DNA of 64,000 nucleotides from NCBI RefSeq assembly GCF_029813775.1, contig NZ_JARVKW010000007.1:124001-188000 (forward strand), read 5' to 3'. Positions 17,072-25,255 of this stretch are shown here, in pieces (the first letter of the stretch is position 1; the number at the start of each line of letters is the position of its first letter). The position numbers were made by a program, and so were the translations under genes. Under the pieces are notes generated by a model. It saw nothing but the letters and a program-made list of their open reading frames with translations, did not search any database and was not told the DNA's origin. The stretch is from Streptomyces sp. DH24. Its GTDB lineage: Bacteria; Actinomycetota; Actinomycetes; Streptomycetales; Streptomycetaceae.

Positions 17072-17332
17072 ATGAAACAGTGCACGCATGCCGACGCGCT
17101 GCCGCACCCGGAACCCGAGGCGCTGACCGACACGTGTCCGGAGTGTCTCGCGGAAGGCACCCACCCGGTTCAGCTGCGGCTGTGCCTGACCTGCGGCCAC
17201 GTCGGATGCTGCGACTCCTCGCCGGGACGGCACGCGACCGGGCACCACACCAAGTCCGGTCACCCGGTGATGCGGACGTTCGAGCCGGGCGAGGACTGGC
17301 GCTGGTGCTTCGTCGATCACGTACTGGTCTGA
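17072..17332 (+). CDS. UBP-type zinc-finger protein
   Basis: An 86-residue protein made of a single UBP-type zinc finger, with ligands visible in CTHAD, CPECLAEG, LRLCLTCGHVGCCDSS and RHATGHHTKSGHPVM. In eukaryotes this finger binds the ubiquitin C-terminus; in actinomycetes the role is not known. It is divergent from the antiporter, with a 60-base spacer, so the two may share a promoter region. Confidence 0.88.
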   Translation: MKQCTHADALPHPEPEALTDTCPECLAEGTHPVQLRLCLTCGHVGCCDSSPGRHATGHHTKSGHPVMRTFEPGEDWRWCFVDHVLV

Positions 17333-17356
17333 AGTGGATCACTACGCGTCGGGACG

Positions 17357-17381
17357 GTTCGACCGTCTGACGTCTGGGTAC
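17357..17381 (+). promoter_or_regulatory. Candidate SigB/SigH-type promoter upstream of prsH-sigH
   Basis: GTTCGA and GGGTAC are separated by about 13 bases, matching the stress sigma consensus GNNTN14-16GGGTA. It lies 210 bases upstream of prsH. Known sigH loci have several promoters, one of them stress-sigma dependent. Confidence 0.5.
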
Positions 17382-17590
17382 GTCAAAGCGGCGCGCGCTC
17401 TTCCCAATTGGGCCCGCAGACCCCTAGCCACGGAGCGTATCCGTAGGTTTACTATGAGTGACAGCAACGGGGTTGGGGTCCCGGGGACAGAAAGTTCGGA
17501 GCGCGATAGCGTCACCGCTGAACCACGTATCGCGTTGTCCCGGGGGGCGACCCTCGGCCCTGAAACGCTTGTACCACCATGGAGGTGAGG

Positions 17591-18004
17591 GTGTCCCAGA
17601 TCGCAGGCGAGCCCGCGACCCAGGACTTCGTCGAAGTCCGGCTGCCGGCCGCGGGTGCCTACCTGTCGGTGCTGCGCACGGCCACGGCCGGTCTCGCGGC
17701 CCGTTTGGACTTCACCCTCGACGAGATCGAGGACCTGCGCATCGCCGTCGACGAGGCCTGCGCGATCCTGCTCCAGCAGGCCGTGCCCGGCTCCGTGCTC
17801 AGTTGTGTGTTCCGGCTGGTCGACGACTCTCTGGAGGTCACCGTCTCGGCCCCGACCACGGACGGCCACGCGCCCTCGCGTGACACGTTCGCCTGGACCG
17901 TCCTGTCCGCGCTCGCGGGCAAGGTCTCCTCCGCCGTGGACGAGGACAGAACCGTTTCGATCAGCCTCTACAAACAGCGCGGCGCGGGACCCGGGCCGGC
18001 GTGA
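17591..18004 (+). CDS. prsH: Anti-sigma factor (RsbW-like kinase fold) for SigH
   Basis: PrsH (also called UshX) binds and inhibits SigH. The 137-residue protein is a compact GHKL ATPase-fold anti-sigma factor, with the helix TLDEIEDLRIAVDEACAILL carrying the N-box region; the second half is degenerate compared with RsbW, so kinase activity is uncertain. The GTG at 17591 is chosen because GGAGG lies 5 bases before it; an ATG at 17579 overlaps that site. The stop overlaps the first possible sigH start as GTGA, implying coupled translation. Confidence 0.9.
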   Translation: MSQIAGEPATQDFVEVRLPAAGAYLSVLRTATAGLAARLDFTLDEIEDLRIAVDEACAILLQQAVPGSVLSCVFRLVDDSLEVTVSAPTTDGHAPSRDTFAWTVLSALAGKVSSAVDEDRTVSISLYKQRGAGPGPA

Positions 18005-19155
18005 GGAACGGGGACGGGCCGGTGCGGGACGAAGAGCGCGGCACACGGGAGCTGTCGGCCGAGGCGTCGGCCGCGGGCAGCGCGAGCACATCCCGGCGCA
18101 TGGACGGCATCGACGGCATTCCCGAGCAGGCCCGGCCGCATCCGGAGGACGAGGCCACCACGGCCGTCCTGCCGGGCGACGGGCGGGAAGGCCGGGAGGG
18201 TGCCGCGCAGAGCGCGCCTCCGGACGGGCGGACCGGGGTCTCCCCCGCCCAGGACGGGCCCCCCACGCGCGCGAGGCCGCGGGCGGGGAAGGAGGCGGGG
18301 GCTCCGGGAAGGGCTACGGGCGGGACGATGAGCGAGCACGAGCGAAACTCCGAGGAAGACGGGCTGAGCGCGCCCAGGACGCCGGGCGCGCGGCACGACC
18401 CGCAGGACCGCAGCGGAGCGCGGGCCCTGTTCCTGGAGCTGCGCACGCTGAAGGACGGCAGCCCGGAGTACGCGGAGCTGCGCAACCGGCTGGTCCGCAT
18501 GCACCTGCCGCTCGTCGAGCACCTCGCGCGCCGCTTCCGCAACCGCGGCGAGCCGCTGGACGACCTCACGCAGGTCGCCACGATCGGCCTCATCAAGTCG
18601 GTCGACCGGTTCGACCCGGACCGCGGCGTGGAGTTCTCGACGTACGCGACCCCGACGGTCGTCGGCGAGATCAAGCGGCACTTCCGCGACAAGGGCTGGG
18701 CGGTGCGCGTGCCGCGCCGGCTCCAGGAGCTGCGGCTCGCGCTGACGACGGCGACGGCTGAGCTGTCGCAGCAGCACGGCCGCTCCCCGACGGTGCACGA
18801 GCTCGCCGAGAAGCTGGCGATCTCGGAGGAGGAGGTCCTGGAGGGCCTGGAGTCGGCCAACGCGTACTCCACGCTGTCCCTGGACGTCCCCGACACCGAC
18901 GACGAGTCCCCGGCGGTCGCCGACACCCTCGGCGCGGAGGACGAGGCGCTGGAGGGCGTCGAGTACCGCGAGTCCCTCAAGCCGCTGCTGGAGGACCTGC
19001 CACCGCGCGAGAAGCGCATCCTGCTGCTGCGCTTCTTCGGCAACATGACGCAGTCGCAGATCGCGCAGGAGGTCGGCATCTCCCAGATGCACGTGTCCCG
19101 GCTGCTGGCCCGCACGCTGGCCCAGCTGCGGGAGAAGCTGCTGGTGGAGGAGTAA
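18001..19155 (+). CDS. sigH: Stress-response RNA polymerase sigma factor of the SigB/SigF family
   Basis: SigH directs RNA polymerase to osmotic- and heat-stress and developmental promoters. Regions 2 to 4 are complete: NRLVRMHLPLVEHLARRF (1.2/2.1), DDLTQVATIGLIKSVDRFDPDRGVEFSTYATP (2.2-2.4), and MTQSQIAQEVGISQMHVSRLLARTL (4.2). The first 109 residues before the in-frame ATG at 18328 are low-complexity and charged. That ATG would give a 275-residue form; both are plausible, as S. coelicolor makes several SigH products. It is translationally coupled to the anti-sigma gene. Confidence 0.93.
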   Translation: MRNGDGPVRDEERGTRELSAEASAAGSASTSRRMDGIDGIPEQARPHPEDEATTAVLPGDGREGREGAAQSAPPDGRTGVSPAQDGPPTRARPRAGKEAGAPGRATGGTMSEHERNSEEDGLSAPRTPGARHDPQDRSGARALFLELRTLKDGSPEYAELRNRLVRMHLPLVEHLARRFRNRGEPLDDLTQVATIGLIKSVDRFDPDRGVEFSTYATPTVVGEIKRHFRDKGWAVRVPRRLQELRLALTTATAELSQQHGRSPTVHELAEKLAISEEEVLEGLESANAYSTLSLDVPDTDDESPAVADTLGAEDEALEGVEYRESLKPLLEDLPPREKRILLLRFFGNMTQSQIAQEVGISQMHVSRLLARTLAQLREKLLVEE

Positions 19156-19171
19156 GGCGCCCCGGGCGGTG

Positions 19172-19621
19172 CTACCGCTCGCCGTCCTGGGCGCGGCCCG
19201 GTCCCTTGATGCCGAGGGCCTGGGTCGTCTGCGGATTGACCAGCAGCACCAGCGCGGCGACCGCGACGACCGCCAGGGCGATGCCCGCCGGGATCGCGAC
19301 GCTGTCGGCGCGGAGCAGGTTGTAGGCCACCGGCAGCGCCATGAGCTGCGTCACGACGGCGGGGCCCCGGCTCCAGCTGCGCCGGTCCAGCAGGCCGCGG
19401 GCGGCGAGCAGCGGCAGCAGCGAGATGATCATCAGCGTGATTCCCCCGGTGACGGCCTGCTGCCGGTCGGACGGGTGGCCGGTCACGCCGAGGACGAGCA
19501 TCCAGACCCCGCCGACGAGCAGCGCGAGCCCTTCGAGGCCGACGAGTGCCGCGGCGTACGTCAGGCGGGGCGGACGGGGGCCGCTGTTTTCGGGGGCCGT
19601 GGAGATCTGCTCGCTGCTCAC
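19172..19621 (-). CDS. Four-helix integral membrane protein, unknown function
   Basis: A 149-residue protein with about four hydrophobic segments: LTYAAALVGLEGLALLVGG, GGITLMIISLLPLLAARGL, VVTQLMALPVAYNLL and PAGIALAVVAVAALVLLV. Short cytoplasmic loops are basic. It resembles a conserved actinobacterial membrane protein of unknown function. The GTG start at 19621 is only weakly supported by a ribosome site. It converges with sigH. Confidence 0.75.
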   Translation of the reverse strand: MSSEQISTAPENSGPRPPRLTYAAALVGLEGLALLVGGVWMLVLGVTGHPSDRQQAVTGGITLMIISLLPLLAARGLLDRRSWSRGPAVVTQLMALPVAYNLLRADSVAIPAGIALAVVAVAALVLLVNPQTTQALGIKGPGRAQDGER

Positions 19622-19737
19622 CCCAGCAGGGTAGCCCTCGTCGTTCGAGCTCCGGTTGAGGGCTCACGGCTCCGGTGGGTGACCGGATCCGCCCCTCGGT
19701 CTGGGCCAGGTACCACCCAGTAGGTACTCTGCACCCC

Positions 19738-20706
19738 ATGCGTGCTCTTCTCGTGGTCAATCCGGCGGCAACCACCACAAGTGCGCGCACACGCGACGTA
19801 CTGATCCATGCGCTCGCCAGCGAGATGAAGCTGGAGGCCGTCACCACCGAGTACCGCGGCCACGCGCGCGACCTGGGCCGGCAGGCCGCGGAGAGCTCGG
19901 ACGTCGACCTGGTCGTGGCCCTCGGCGGTGACGGCACGGTCAACGAGGTCGTCAACGGTCTGCTGCACGCCGGCCCGGACCCGGAGCACCTGCCCGGCCT
20001 CGCCGTGGTCCCCGGCGGCTCCACCAATGTCTTCGCCCGCGCCCTCGGGCTGCCGAACGACGCCGTGGAGGCGACCGGCGCCCTGCTGGACGCGCTGCGC
20101 GAGGGCCGCGAGCGTACGGTCGGCCTGGGCCTGACCTCGGGCACGCCGGGCACGGAGGACGGGGGGGTGCCCGAGCGCTGGTTCACCTTCAACGCCGGGC
20201 TCGGCTTCGACGCCGGTGTGGTGGGGCGGGTGGAGCAGCACCGGGAGCGCGGCAGGAAGTCGACGCACGCCCTCTATGTGCGCCAGGTGGTGCGCCAGCT
20301 GTTCGGCGAGCCGAACCGACGACACGGTCTGATCACACTGGAGCGGGACGGCGAGGAGCCGGTGTCCGATCTGGTGCTGTCCATAGTCTCGAACACCTCT
20401 CCGTGGACGTTTCTGGGGAATCGCCCGATCTACGCGACACCTAAGGCCTCGTTCGACACGGGCCTCGATCTCTTCGGTCTGAGCCGGCTGTCCACGGGTG
20501 CGGTTGCCCGGTATGGCACCCAGTTGCTCACTTCGTCCCCGGAGCGCGGACCGCACGGAAAACACGCGGTCTCGCTGCACGACCAGACCCGGTTCACCTT
20601 GCATTCGAAGGCCCCGCTCCCCCTCCAGATGGACGGTGACCACCTGGGGCTGCGTACGAGCGTGACGTTCACAGGTGTACGCCGTGCACTGCGTGTGATT
20701 GTGTGA
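19738..20706 (+). CDS. Diacylglycerol/lipid kinase family protein
   Basis: This 322-residue protein has the DAGK catalytic domain with the nucleotide-binding motif VVALGGDGTVNEVVNGLL and AVVPGGSTNVFARALGLP. It probably phosphorylates a diacylglycerol-like or sphingoid lipid at the inner membrane face. No Shine-Dalgarno sequence precedes the ATG, and a TAGGTA hexamer ends about 11 bases upstream, so a leaderless mRNA is likely. Earlier in-frame starts (19675) would overlap that promoter. A 318-base spacer separates it from wblE. Confidence 0.88.
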   Translation: MRALLVVNPAATTTSARTRDVLIHALASEMKLEAVTTEYRGHARDLGRQAAESSDVDLVVALGGDGTVNEVVNGLLHAGPDPEHLPGLAVVPGGSTNVFARALGLPNDAVEATGALLDALREGRERTVGLGLTSGTPGTEDGGVPERWFTFNAGLGFDAGVVGRVEQHRERGRKSTHALYVRQVVRQLFGEPNRRHGLITLERDGEEPVSDLVLSIVSNTSPWTFLGNRPIYATPKASFDTGLDLFGLSRLSTGAVARYGTQLLTSSPERGPHGKHAVSLHDQTRFTLHSKAPLPLQMDGDHLGLRTSVTFTGVRRALRVIV

Positions 20707-21024
20707 GCAGAAAAGGCCAAAGTCCTTTCACTCGAACGTTTAGGCCAGGATCCACCCCATGGAAGTACGGCTGTGACCTAGTCGACACCGAAGAATCAAA
20801 AAAAACTTTCCGGAAGGGGTTGTATCCGCCGCCGAGGTTTGCGAGTCTCTACTTGGCGATCGGGACGGCCCGCAACACCGGCCTCCACAGATCACCGGAA
20901 CCCCTCTTCAAATCCACGGACCACGCCAGGGAATCTGGCGGTCGGCCCTTCACTTGTTGAGGGATTCGTGAAAGCGTTCACATTCACAAGCACCCTGCAG
21001 TAATACCAAGGAGAGGTAGCAGCC
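20707..21024 (+). other. Regulatory spacer upstream of wblE
   Basis: A 318-base gene-free region that is AT-richer than its surroundings, including an A-run near 20797. It contains a Crp-type operator (20968-20981) and ends with a strong AAGGAGAGG ribosome site for wblE. No coding gene is supported; a long leader or small RNA is possible but not shown. Confidence 0.55.
20965..20984 (+). promoter_or_regulatory. Candidate Crp-family binding site upstream of wblE
   Basis: GTGA-N6-TCAC at 20968-20981 matches the core consensus of Crp/Fnr regulators exactly. It is 44 bases before the wblE start codon. In mycobacteria the orthologous whiB1 promoter is controlled by Crp, which supports the reading. 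Binding is not shown here. Confidence 0.55.
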
Positions 21025-21282
21025 ATGGACTGGCGTCACAACGCCGTTTGCCGCGAGGAAGACCCCGAGCTCTTCTTCCCCATCGGCAACACCGGTCCTG
21101 CGCTGCTGCAGATCGAGGAAGCCAAGGCCGTCTGCCGCCGCTGCCCGGTGATCGAGCAGTGTCTGCAGTGGGCGCTCGAGTCCGGTCAGGACTCCGGCGT
21201 CTGGGGTGGTCTCAGCGAGGACGAGCGCCGCGCAATGAAGCGCCGCGCCGCCCGCAACCGGGCCCGTCAGGCCTCCGCCTGA
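21025..21282 (+). CDS. wblE: WhiB-family iron-sulfur protein WblE
   Basis: An 85-residue Wbl protein that should carry a [4Fe-4S] cluster and act with the principal sigma factor. The four cysteines are present (C9 in NAVCREED; CRRC; EQC, i.e. C-x2-C-x5-C), followed by the GVWGGLSEDERR beta-turn motif and a basic C-terminal tail (KRRAARNRARQ). The ortholog in mycobacteria is the essential WhiB1. A strong AAGGAGAGG ribosome site precedes the ATG. Confidence 0.95.
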   Translation: MDWRHNAVCREEDPELFFPIGNTGPALLQIEEAKAVCRRCPVIEQCLQWALESGQDSGVWGGLSEDERRAMKRRAARNRARQASA

Positions 21283-21446
21283 CCTACCCGCCCCGCTAAC
21301 AGCCTGAGCTTGGCGGCGCGTACAGCGAGTACGCATCTCCCGCCCCCGAGCCGCAGCGCGCAGTACCCCCGATGCTCCCCAAGCTCTCGAACTCGCTCGA
21401 GCAGGGGGGACCCACATCGCGCTTGCACCGCAAGCAAAGAGCTTTA

Positions 21447-21475
21447 AGCCCCGGACCACCCAGTGGTCCGGGGCT
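21447..21475. terminator. Bidirectional terminator between wblE and the histidine kinase
   Basis: A perfect 13-base-pair stem (21447-21459 with 21463-21475) with a 3-base loop lies between the two convergent stop codons. Confidence 0.85.
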
Positions 21476-21498
21476 CACTGCTGTGTGGGGCGGACCCG

Positions 21499-23004
21499 CT
21501 ACTTGTCGGACGGCACCGGGATGTCGAGGATCACCCGCGTACCGCGCTCGGGCGCCGGGACCATGTCGAACGTTCCTCCCAACTCCCCCTCCACCAGCGT
21601 CCGTACGATCTGCAGGCCGAGGTTGCCCGCGCGGTGCGGGTCGAAGCCCTCGGGCAGGCCGACGCCGTCGTCCTGGACGGTGACGAGGAGGCGGGCCTCC
21701 TTCGTCGTACCGCCGCGGACCGCCGAGACCTCGACCGTGCCGGTGTCGCCCTGCCGGAAGCCGTGCTCCAGCGCGTTCTGCAGGACCTCGGTCAGCACCA
21801 TCGACAGCGGCGTGGCCACCTCGGCGTCGAGGATGCCGAAGCGTCCGGTGCGCCGGCCGATGACCTTGCCGGGCGAGATCTCGGCGACCATCGCGAGCAC
21901 GCGGTCGGCGATCTCGTCGAACTCCACGCGCTCGTCCAGATTCTGGGACAGCGTCTCGTGGACGATCGCGATCGAGCCGACCCGGCGCACCGCCTCCTCA
22001 AGGGCTTCTCGACCGCGCTCGGACTCGATCCGGCGGGCCTGGAGGCGGAGCAGGGCCGCGACCGTCTGGAGGTTGTTCTTCACCCGGTGGTGGATTTCCC
22101 GGATGGTCGCGTCCTTGGTGATCAACTCGCGCTCGCGGCGGCGCAGTTCGGTCACGTCCCGGAGCAGGACCAGCGAACCGATGCGGGGCCCCTTGGGTTT
22201 GAGGGGAATCGCGCGGAACTGGATCACGCCCTCGGCGGACTCGATCTCGAACTCGCGGGGCGCCCAGCCGCTGGCGACCTTGGCCAGGGCCTCGTCCACC
22301 GGGCCGCGCGAGGGGGCGAGTTCGGCGGTGGTCTCCCCCAGGTGCTGGCCGACGAGGTCGGCGGCGAGGCCGAGGCGGTGGTAGGCGGAGAGCGCGTTCG
22401 GCGAGGCGTACTGCACGAGGCCGTCCGCGTCGAGCCGGATCAGGCCGTCGCCGACGCGGGGCGAGGCGTCCATGTCGACCTGCTGGTTGGCGAACGGGAA
22501 GGCGCCGGCCGCGATCATCTGCGCCAGGTCGGAGGCGCTCTGGAGGTAGGTGAGCTCCAGGCGGCTCGGGGTGCGCACGGTGAGGAGGTTGGTGTTGCGC
22601 GCGATGACGCCGAGGACGCGGCCCTCGCGCCGCACGGGGATCGACTCCACGCGGACGGGCACCTCCTCCCGCCACTCGGGGTCACCCTCGCGCACGATGC
22701 GGCCCTCGTCGAGGGCGGCGTCCAGCATGGGGCGCCGGCCGCGTGGGACGAGGTGGCCCACCATGTCGTCCTGGTAGGACGTCGGGCCGGTGTTGGGGCG
22801 CATCTGGGCGACCGAGACGTAGCGGGTGCCGTCGCGGGTGGGGACCCACAGGACCAGGTCGGCGAAGGAGAGGTCGGAGAGCAGCTGCCACTCCGAGACC
22901 AGCAGGTGGAGCCACTCGAGATCGGAATCGTCGAGGCCCGTGTGCTGGCGTACGAGTTCGTTCATGGACGGCACGAGTGCGAGCGTACCTGGCGGTTCGG
23001 ACAC
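21499..23004 (-). CDS. PdtaS-like sensor histidine kinase (HisKA_2)
   Basis: This 501-residue soluble kinase has an N-terminal GAF domain (about 30-160), a PAS domain (about 195-290), a HisKA_2 phosphorylation helix with the histidine in IREIHHRVKNNLQTVAALLRLQ, and an HATPase_c domain with N-box LTEVLQNALEHGF and G-box DDGVGLPEGF. There is no membrane segment. It resembles mycobacterial PdtaS, which phosphorylates an RNA-binding ANTAR regulator. That partner is not in this window. The start could also be ATG at 22965; neither has a strong ribosome site. Confidence 0.9.
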   Translation of the reverse strand: MSEPPGTLALVPSMNELVRQHTGLDDSDLEWLHLLVSEWQLLSDLSFADLVLWVPTRDGTRYVSVAQMRPNTGPTSYQDDMVGHLVPRGRRPMLDAALDEGRIVREGDPEWREEVPVRVESIPVRREGRVLGVIARNTNLLTVRTPSRLELTYLQSASDLAQMIAAGAFPFANQQVDMDASPRVGDGLIRLDADGLVQYASPNALSAYHRLGLAADLVGQHLGETTAELAPSRGPVDEALAKVASGWAPREFEIESAEGVIQFRAIPLKPKGPRIGSLVLLRDVTELRRRERELITKDATIREIHHRVKNNLQTVAALLRLQARRIESERGREALEEAVRRVGSIAIVHETLSQNLDERVEFDEIADRVLAMVAEISPGKVIGRRTGRFGILDAEVATPLSMVLTEVLQNALEHGFRQGDTGTVEVSAVRGGTTKEARLLVTVQDDGVGLPEGFDPHRAGNLGLQIVRTLVEGELGGTFDMVPAPERGTRVILDIPVPSDK

Positions 23005-23378
23005 CGCTCGAAATCAGCCGCTGCGAGGGGCTCCCGCCGGCCGTCACGGGCCCGGAAACACCCGCGGGCCGCGGCGCCTGAGAGGGACCCTCAACCCTCC
23101 CGGCACCGCAGCCCGGAGCAATATCGGCCGTGGGGTGTGCGGTCCCGGTCGGCCGAAGGTTGAGGAGCCGGGGCAGTCAGGGCAGAGAGCTCCGGTTCCT
23201 CGGTCCGCCCTCCTGTGCGGGGAGAGCGGAAGCCTTGCGTTCACCTTGTGTCAGTGCCTCTGCGGCCATTCTGGACTAGACCACTGTCCGTGTCCATGCG
23301 TTGGAGGATGTTTGTCCTTGTCTTGGTCCGCCAACTTGTCGGACGTCCCAGCACCTCGCAAAGCCTAACCCTGACGGG
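23005..23378. other. Gene-free spacer upstream of the kinase
   Basis: About 370 bases lie between the TetR stop and the kinase start. I see no gene, repeat or convincing promoter. Its composition is less GC-biased than the genes, consistent with a promoter region for the kinase. Confidence 0.5.
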
Positions 23379-24014
23379 TCACGCGCGGGGCCAGATGGAC
23401 AGGGCAATTTCCGCGAGCGCCTCCAGTTCCGCCCGGCTCGCGCCGTCGCGCGCCTGCTGGGACATGCCCTGGATCATGGCGCCGGTGTGCCGGGCGAGTG
23501 CCGCCGCGTCCGTGTCCTGAGGGAGGAGACCGGCCGCGACGTCGGCTTTTATACGACTCTCGAACGCGGCGATGTTCCCGTTGCGCCGCTCCCGCAGGGC
23601 CGCCTCGACCTCGGGGGTCGAGCAGTTGACGGCGGCGTGGATGACGAGGCAGCCGTGCGGATGCCCGGGCTCCGTGTATACGGCCGCCGCCTCGCGCAGC
23701 ATCCGCTCGACGCCGGCCCGCGCGGTGGGCTCCTCGGCGAGGGCCCGCTCGGCGAAGGCGCCGTACGTCGCACCGTACTCCCGCACGACCTCCTCGAACA
23801 GCGACCGCTTGTCCCCGAAGGCCGCGTAGAGACTCGGGGCGCCGATGTCCATGACGCGGGTCAGGTCGGAGACGGACGTGGCCTCGTAGCCGTGTTCCCA
23901 GAAGGCCATGAGCGCCTTCTCCAGGGCGGTGGCGCGGTCGAAGGAACGGGGGCGCCCGCGGGTCCGGCGCCCGGTCGGCGCGGCCTCGCCGGTCGTCTGG
24001 CTGCTGCTCACCAT
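23379..24014 (-). CDS. TetR-family transcription regulator
   Basis: A 211-residue repressor with an N-terminal HTH (RSFDRATALEKALMAFWEHGYEATSVSDLTRVMDIGAPSLYAAFGDKRSLF) and the C-terminal domain of the TetR_C type that contains HGCLVIHAAVN. It is divergent from an SDR oxidoreductase, and two copies of a TAGCG-type half-site palindrome lie between them. A TATAAA box ends about 10 bases before the ATG and there is no ribosome site, so the mRNA may be leaderless. Confidence 0.92.
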   Translation of the reverse strand: MVSSSQTTGEAAPTGRRTRGRPRSFDRATALEKALMAFWEHGYEATSVSDLTRVMDIGAPSLYAAFGDKRSLFEEVVREYGATYGAFAERALAEEPTARAGVERMLREAAAVYTEPGHPHGCLVIHAAVNCSTPEVEAALRERRNGNIAAFESRIKADVAAGLLPQDTDAAALARHTGAMIQGMSQQARDGASRAELEALAEIALSIWPRA

Positions 24015-24027
24015 GGAGTGGATTTTA

Positions 24028-24087
24028 TAGCGGGCACTAGAGAAGTGTCGGTGGGCTGTTGTACGGTTTTTTCTGTAGCGACCGCTA
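24028..24087. promoter_or_regulatory. Paired TetR operators between the TetR and SDR genes
   Basis: TAGCGACCGCTA at 24076-24087 is a perfect inverted repeat around a 2-base centre. A second copy, TAGCGGGCACTA at 24028-24039, differs at one arm position. One lies next to each divergent start, consistent with a repressor controlling both genes. Confidence 0.65.
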
Positions 24088-24111
24088 AACAAATGCGAAG
24101 GGGGCGCCGGC

Positions 24112-24864
24112 ATGGGCGTGCTCACGGGCAGGACGGCTCTCGTCACGGGGGCCAGCAGGGGAATCGGGCGGGGCATCGCGGAGCGCCTGGCACGCGACGG
24201 CGCACGGGTCGGGGTCCATTACGGCAGGAGCGAGGCCGCGGCGAAGGAGACGGTCGCCGCGATCGAGGCGGCGGGCGGCTCGGCGTTCACCGTCGGGGTG
24301 GAACTGGGCGGGCGAGGGGACGCCGAGGCGCTGTGGGCGGAGTTCGACCGGCACGCGGACGGGCTGGACATCCTGGTGAACAACGCGGGGATCGGGACCT
24401 CCCGGCCGATCGAGCAGATCGGCGAGGAGGAGTACGACCGCCTCTTCGCGGTGAACGTGAAGGCACCGTTCTTCATCCTCAAGCACGGCATGACGCGGCT
24501 GCGCGACGGCGGCCGGGTGGTCAACATCTCCTCGGGCCTGGCCCGGACCGCCGTCATGCCGCACAACATGGCGTACGCGATGACGAAGGGCGCGCTGGAC
24601 GTGCTTTCCCGGGACCTGTCCAAGGTGCTGGGGGCGCGGGGCATCAGGGTCAACTCGGTGGCGCCCGGGATCATCGACACGGACAACACGGCCCCCTTCC
24701 TGCGCGAGACGGAGGACGGCTGGGCGCAGGCCGAGGCGATATCGGCGCTCGGGCGGGTGGGGACGGCGGCCGATGTGGCGGACGTGGTGGCGTTCCTGGC
24801 GTCGGACGCGGGGCGCTGGGTCACGGGGAGCTGGGTGGACGCGACGGGAGGGTCGATGCCGTAG
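24112..24864 (+). CDS. Short-chain dehydrogenase/reductase
   Basis: A 250-residue NAD(P)-dependent SDR. The cofactor motif TGASRGIG is at residues 13-20, the NNAG motif follows at about 90, and the catalytic Ser, Tyr and Lys are visible in NISSG and YAMTK. The C-terminus has the usual VTGSWVDATGG segment. The start ATG follows GAAGGGGG. The substrate is unknown; control by the divergent TetR gene is likely. Confidence 0.92.
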   Translation: MGVLTGRTALVTGASRGIGRGIAERLARDGARVGVHYGRSEAAAKETVAAIEAAGGSAFTVGVELGGRGDAEALWAEFDRHADGLDILVNNAGIGTSRPIEQIGEEEYDRLFAVNVKAPFFILKHGMTRLRDGGRVVNISSGLARTAVMPHNMAYAMTKGALDVLSRDLSKVLGARGIRVNSVAPGIIDTDNTAPFLRETEDGWAQAEAISALGRVGTAADVADVVAFLASDAGRWVTGSWVDATGGSMP

Positions 24865-24957
24865 CGACCGGCGCGGCCTCGCGCGGGGCGTCAGGGGTAC
24901 GGCGCGGTCCGGTCCGCGGCACCACTACCGCTGCCCCGCCCCGGCCTCCGAGGCCGT

Positions 24958-25125
24958 GCCCGTGTGTCCGTGTGTCCGTGTGTCCGTGCGGTCGTGTGCC
25001 CATGTGCTCGCGCGACCGTGTCCCACTGTGCTCCCACGACCGTGTGCCCGCGTGTACGCGTGTGCGCGTGCCTGCGTGTCCATGCGCCCATGTGCCCGCG
25101 CGGCCATGCGTCCGCGCGAGCGTTT
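24958..25125. repeat. Degenerate GTGTGYCC minisatellite between the SDR gene and nagB
   Basis: About 168 bases consist of diverged 8-10-base units such as CGTGTGTC and CGTGTGCC, more regular at the left. The whole spacer 24865-25255 lacks a gene: ORFs across it give Cys/Val/Pro repeat peptides on both strands. A DasR operator lies at its right end. Confidence 0.75.
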
Positions 25126-25189
25126 CGCGTCCGGTCGCGAGGCGGAGAGAGGCCGGGAACCCTGGGAGGGAGGGGCCGAGCTCTGTTAG

Positions 25190-25205
25190 ATTGGTCTAAA
25201 CCACA
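25190..25205 (+). promoter_or_regulatory. DasR operator (dre) upstream of nagB
   Basis: TGGTCTAAACCA at 25192-25203 matches the DasR consensus TGGTCTAGACCA with one change. It lies 50 bases before the nagB start. DasR releases such sites when glucosamine-6-phosphate rises, the substrate of NagB. Confidence 0.85.
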
Positions 25206-25255
25206 CCGCCCCTACGGGTCCAGTTGAGTCCCCTCTTCAGATCGGCAGGCCCAGC

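Noticed and set aside
15830..17332. 500-residue plus-strand ORF over the antiporter
   Set aside because: Composition is Arg/His/Asp-rich shadow. Only its last 86 codons, the UBP zinc finger starting at 17072, are real.
24821..25199. Overlapping ORFs giving Cys/Val/Pro or Thr/His/Gly repeats
   Set aside because: They are translations of the GTGTGYCC minisatellite and occur on both strands.
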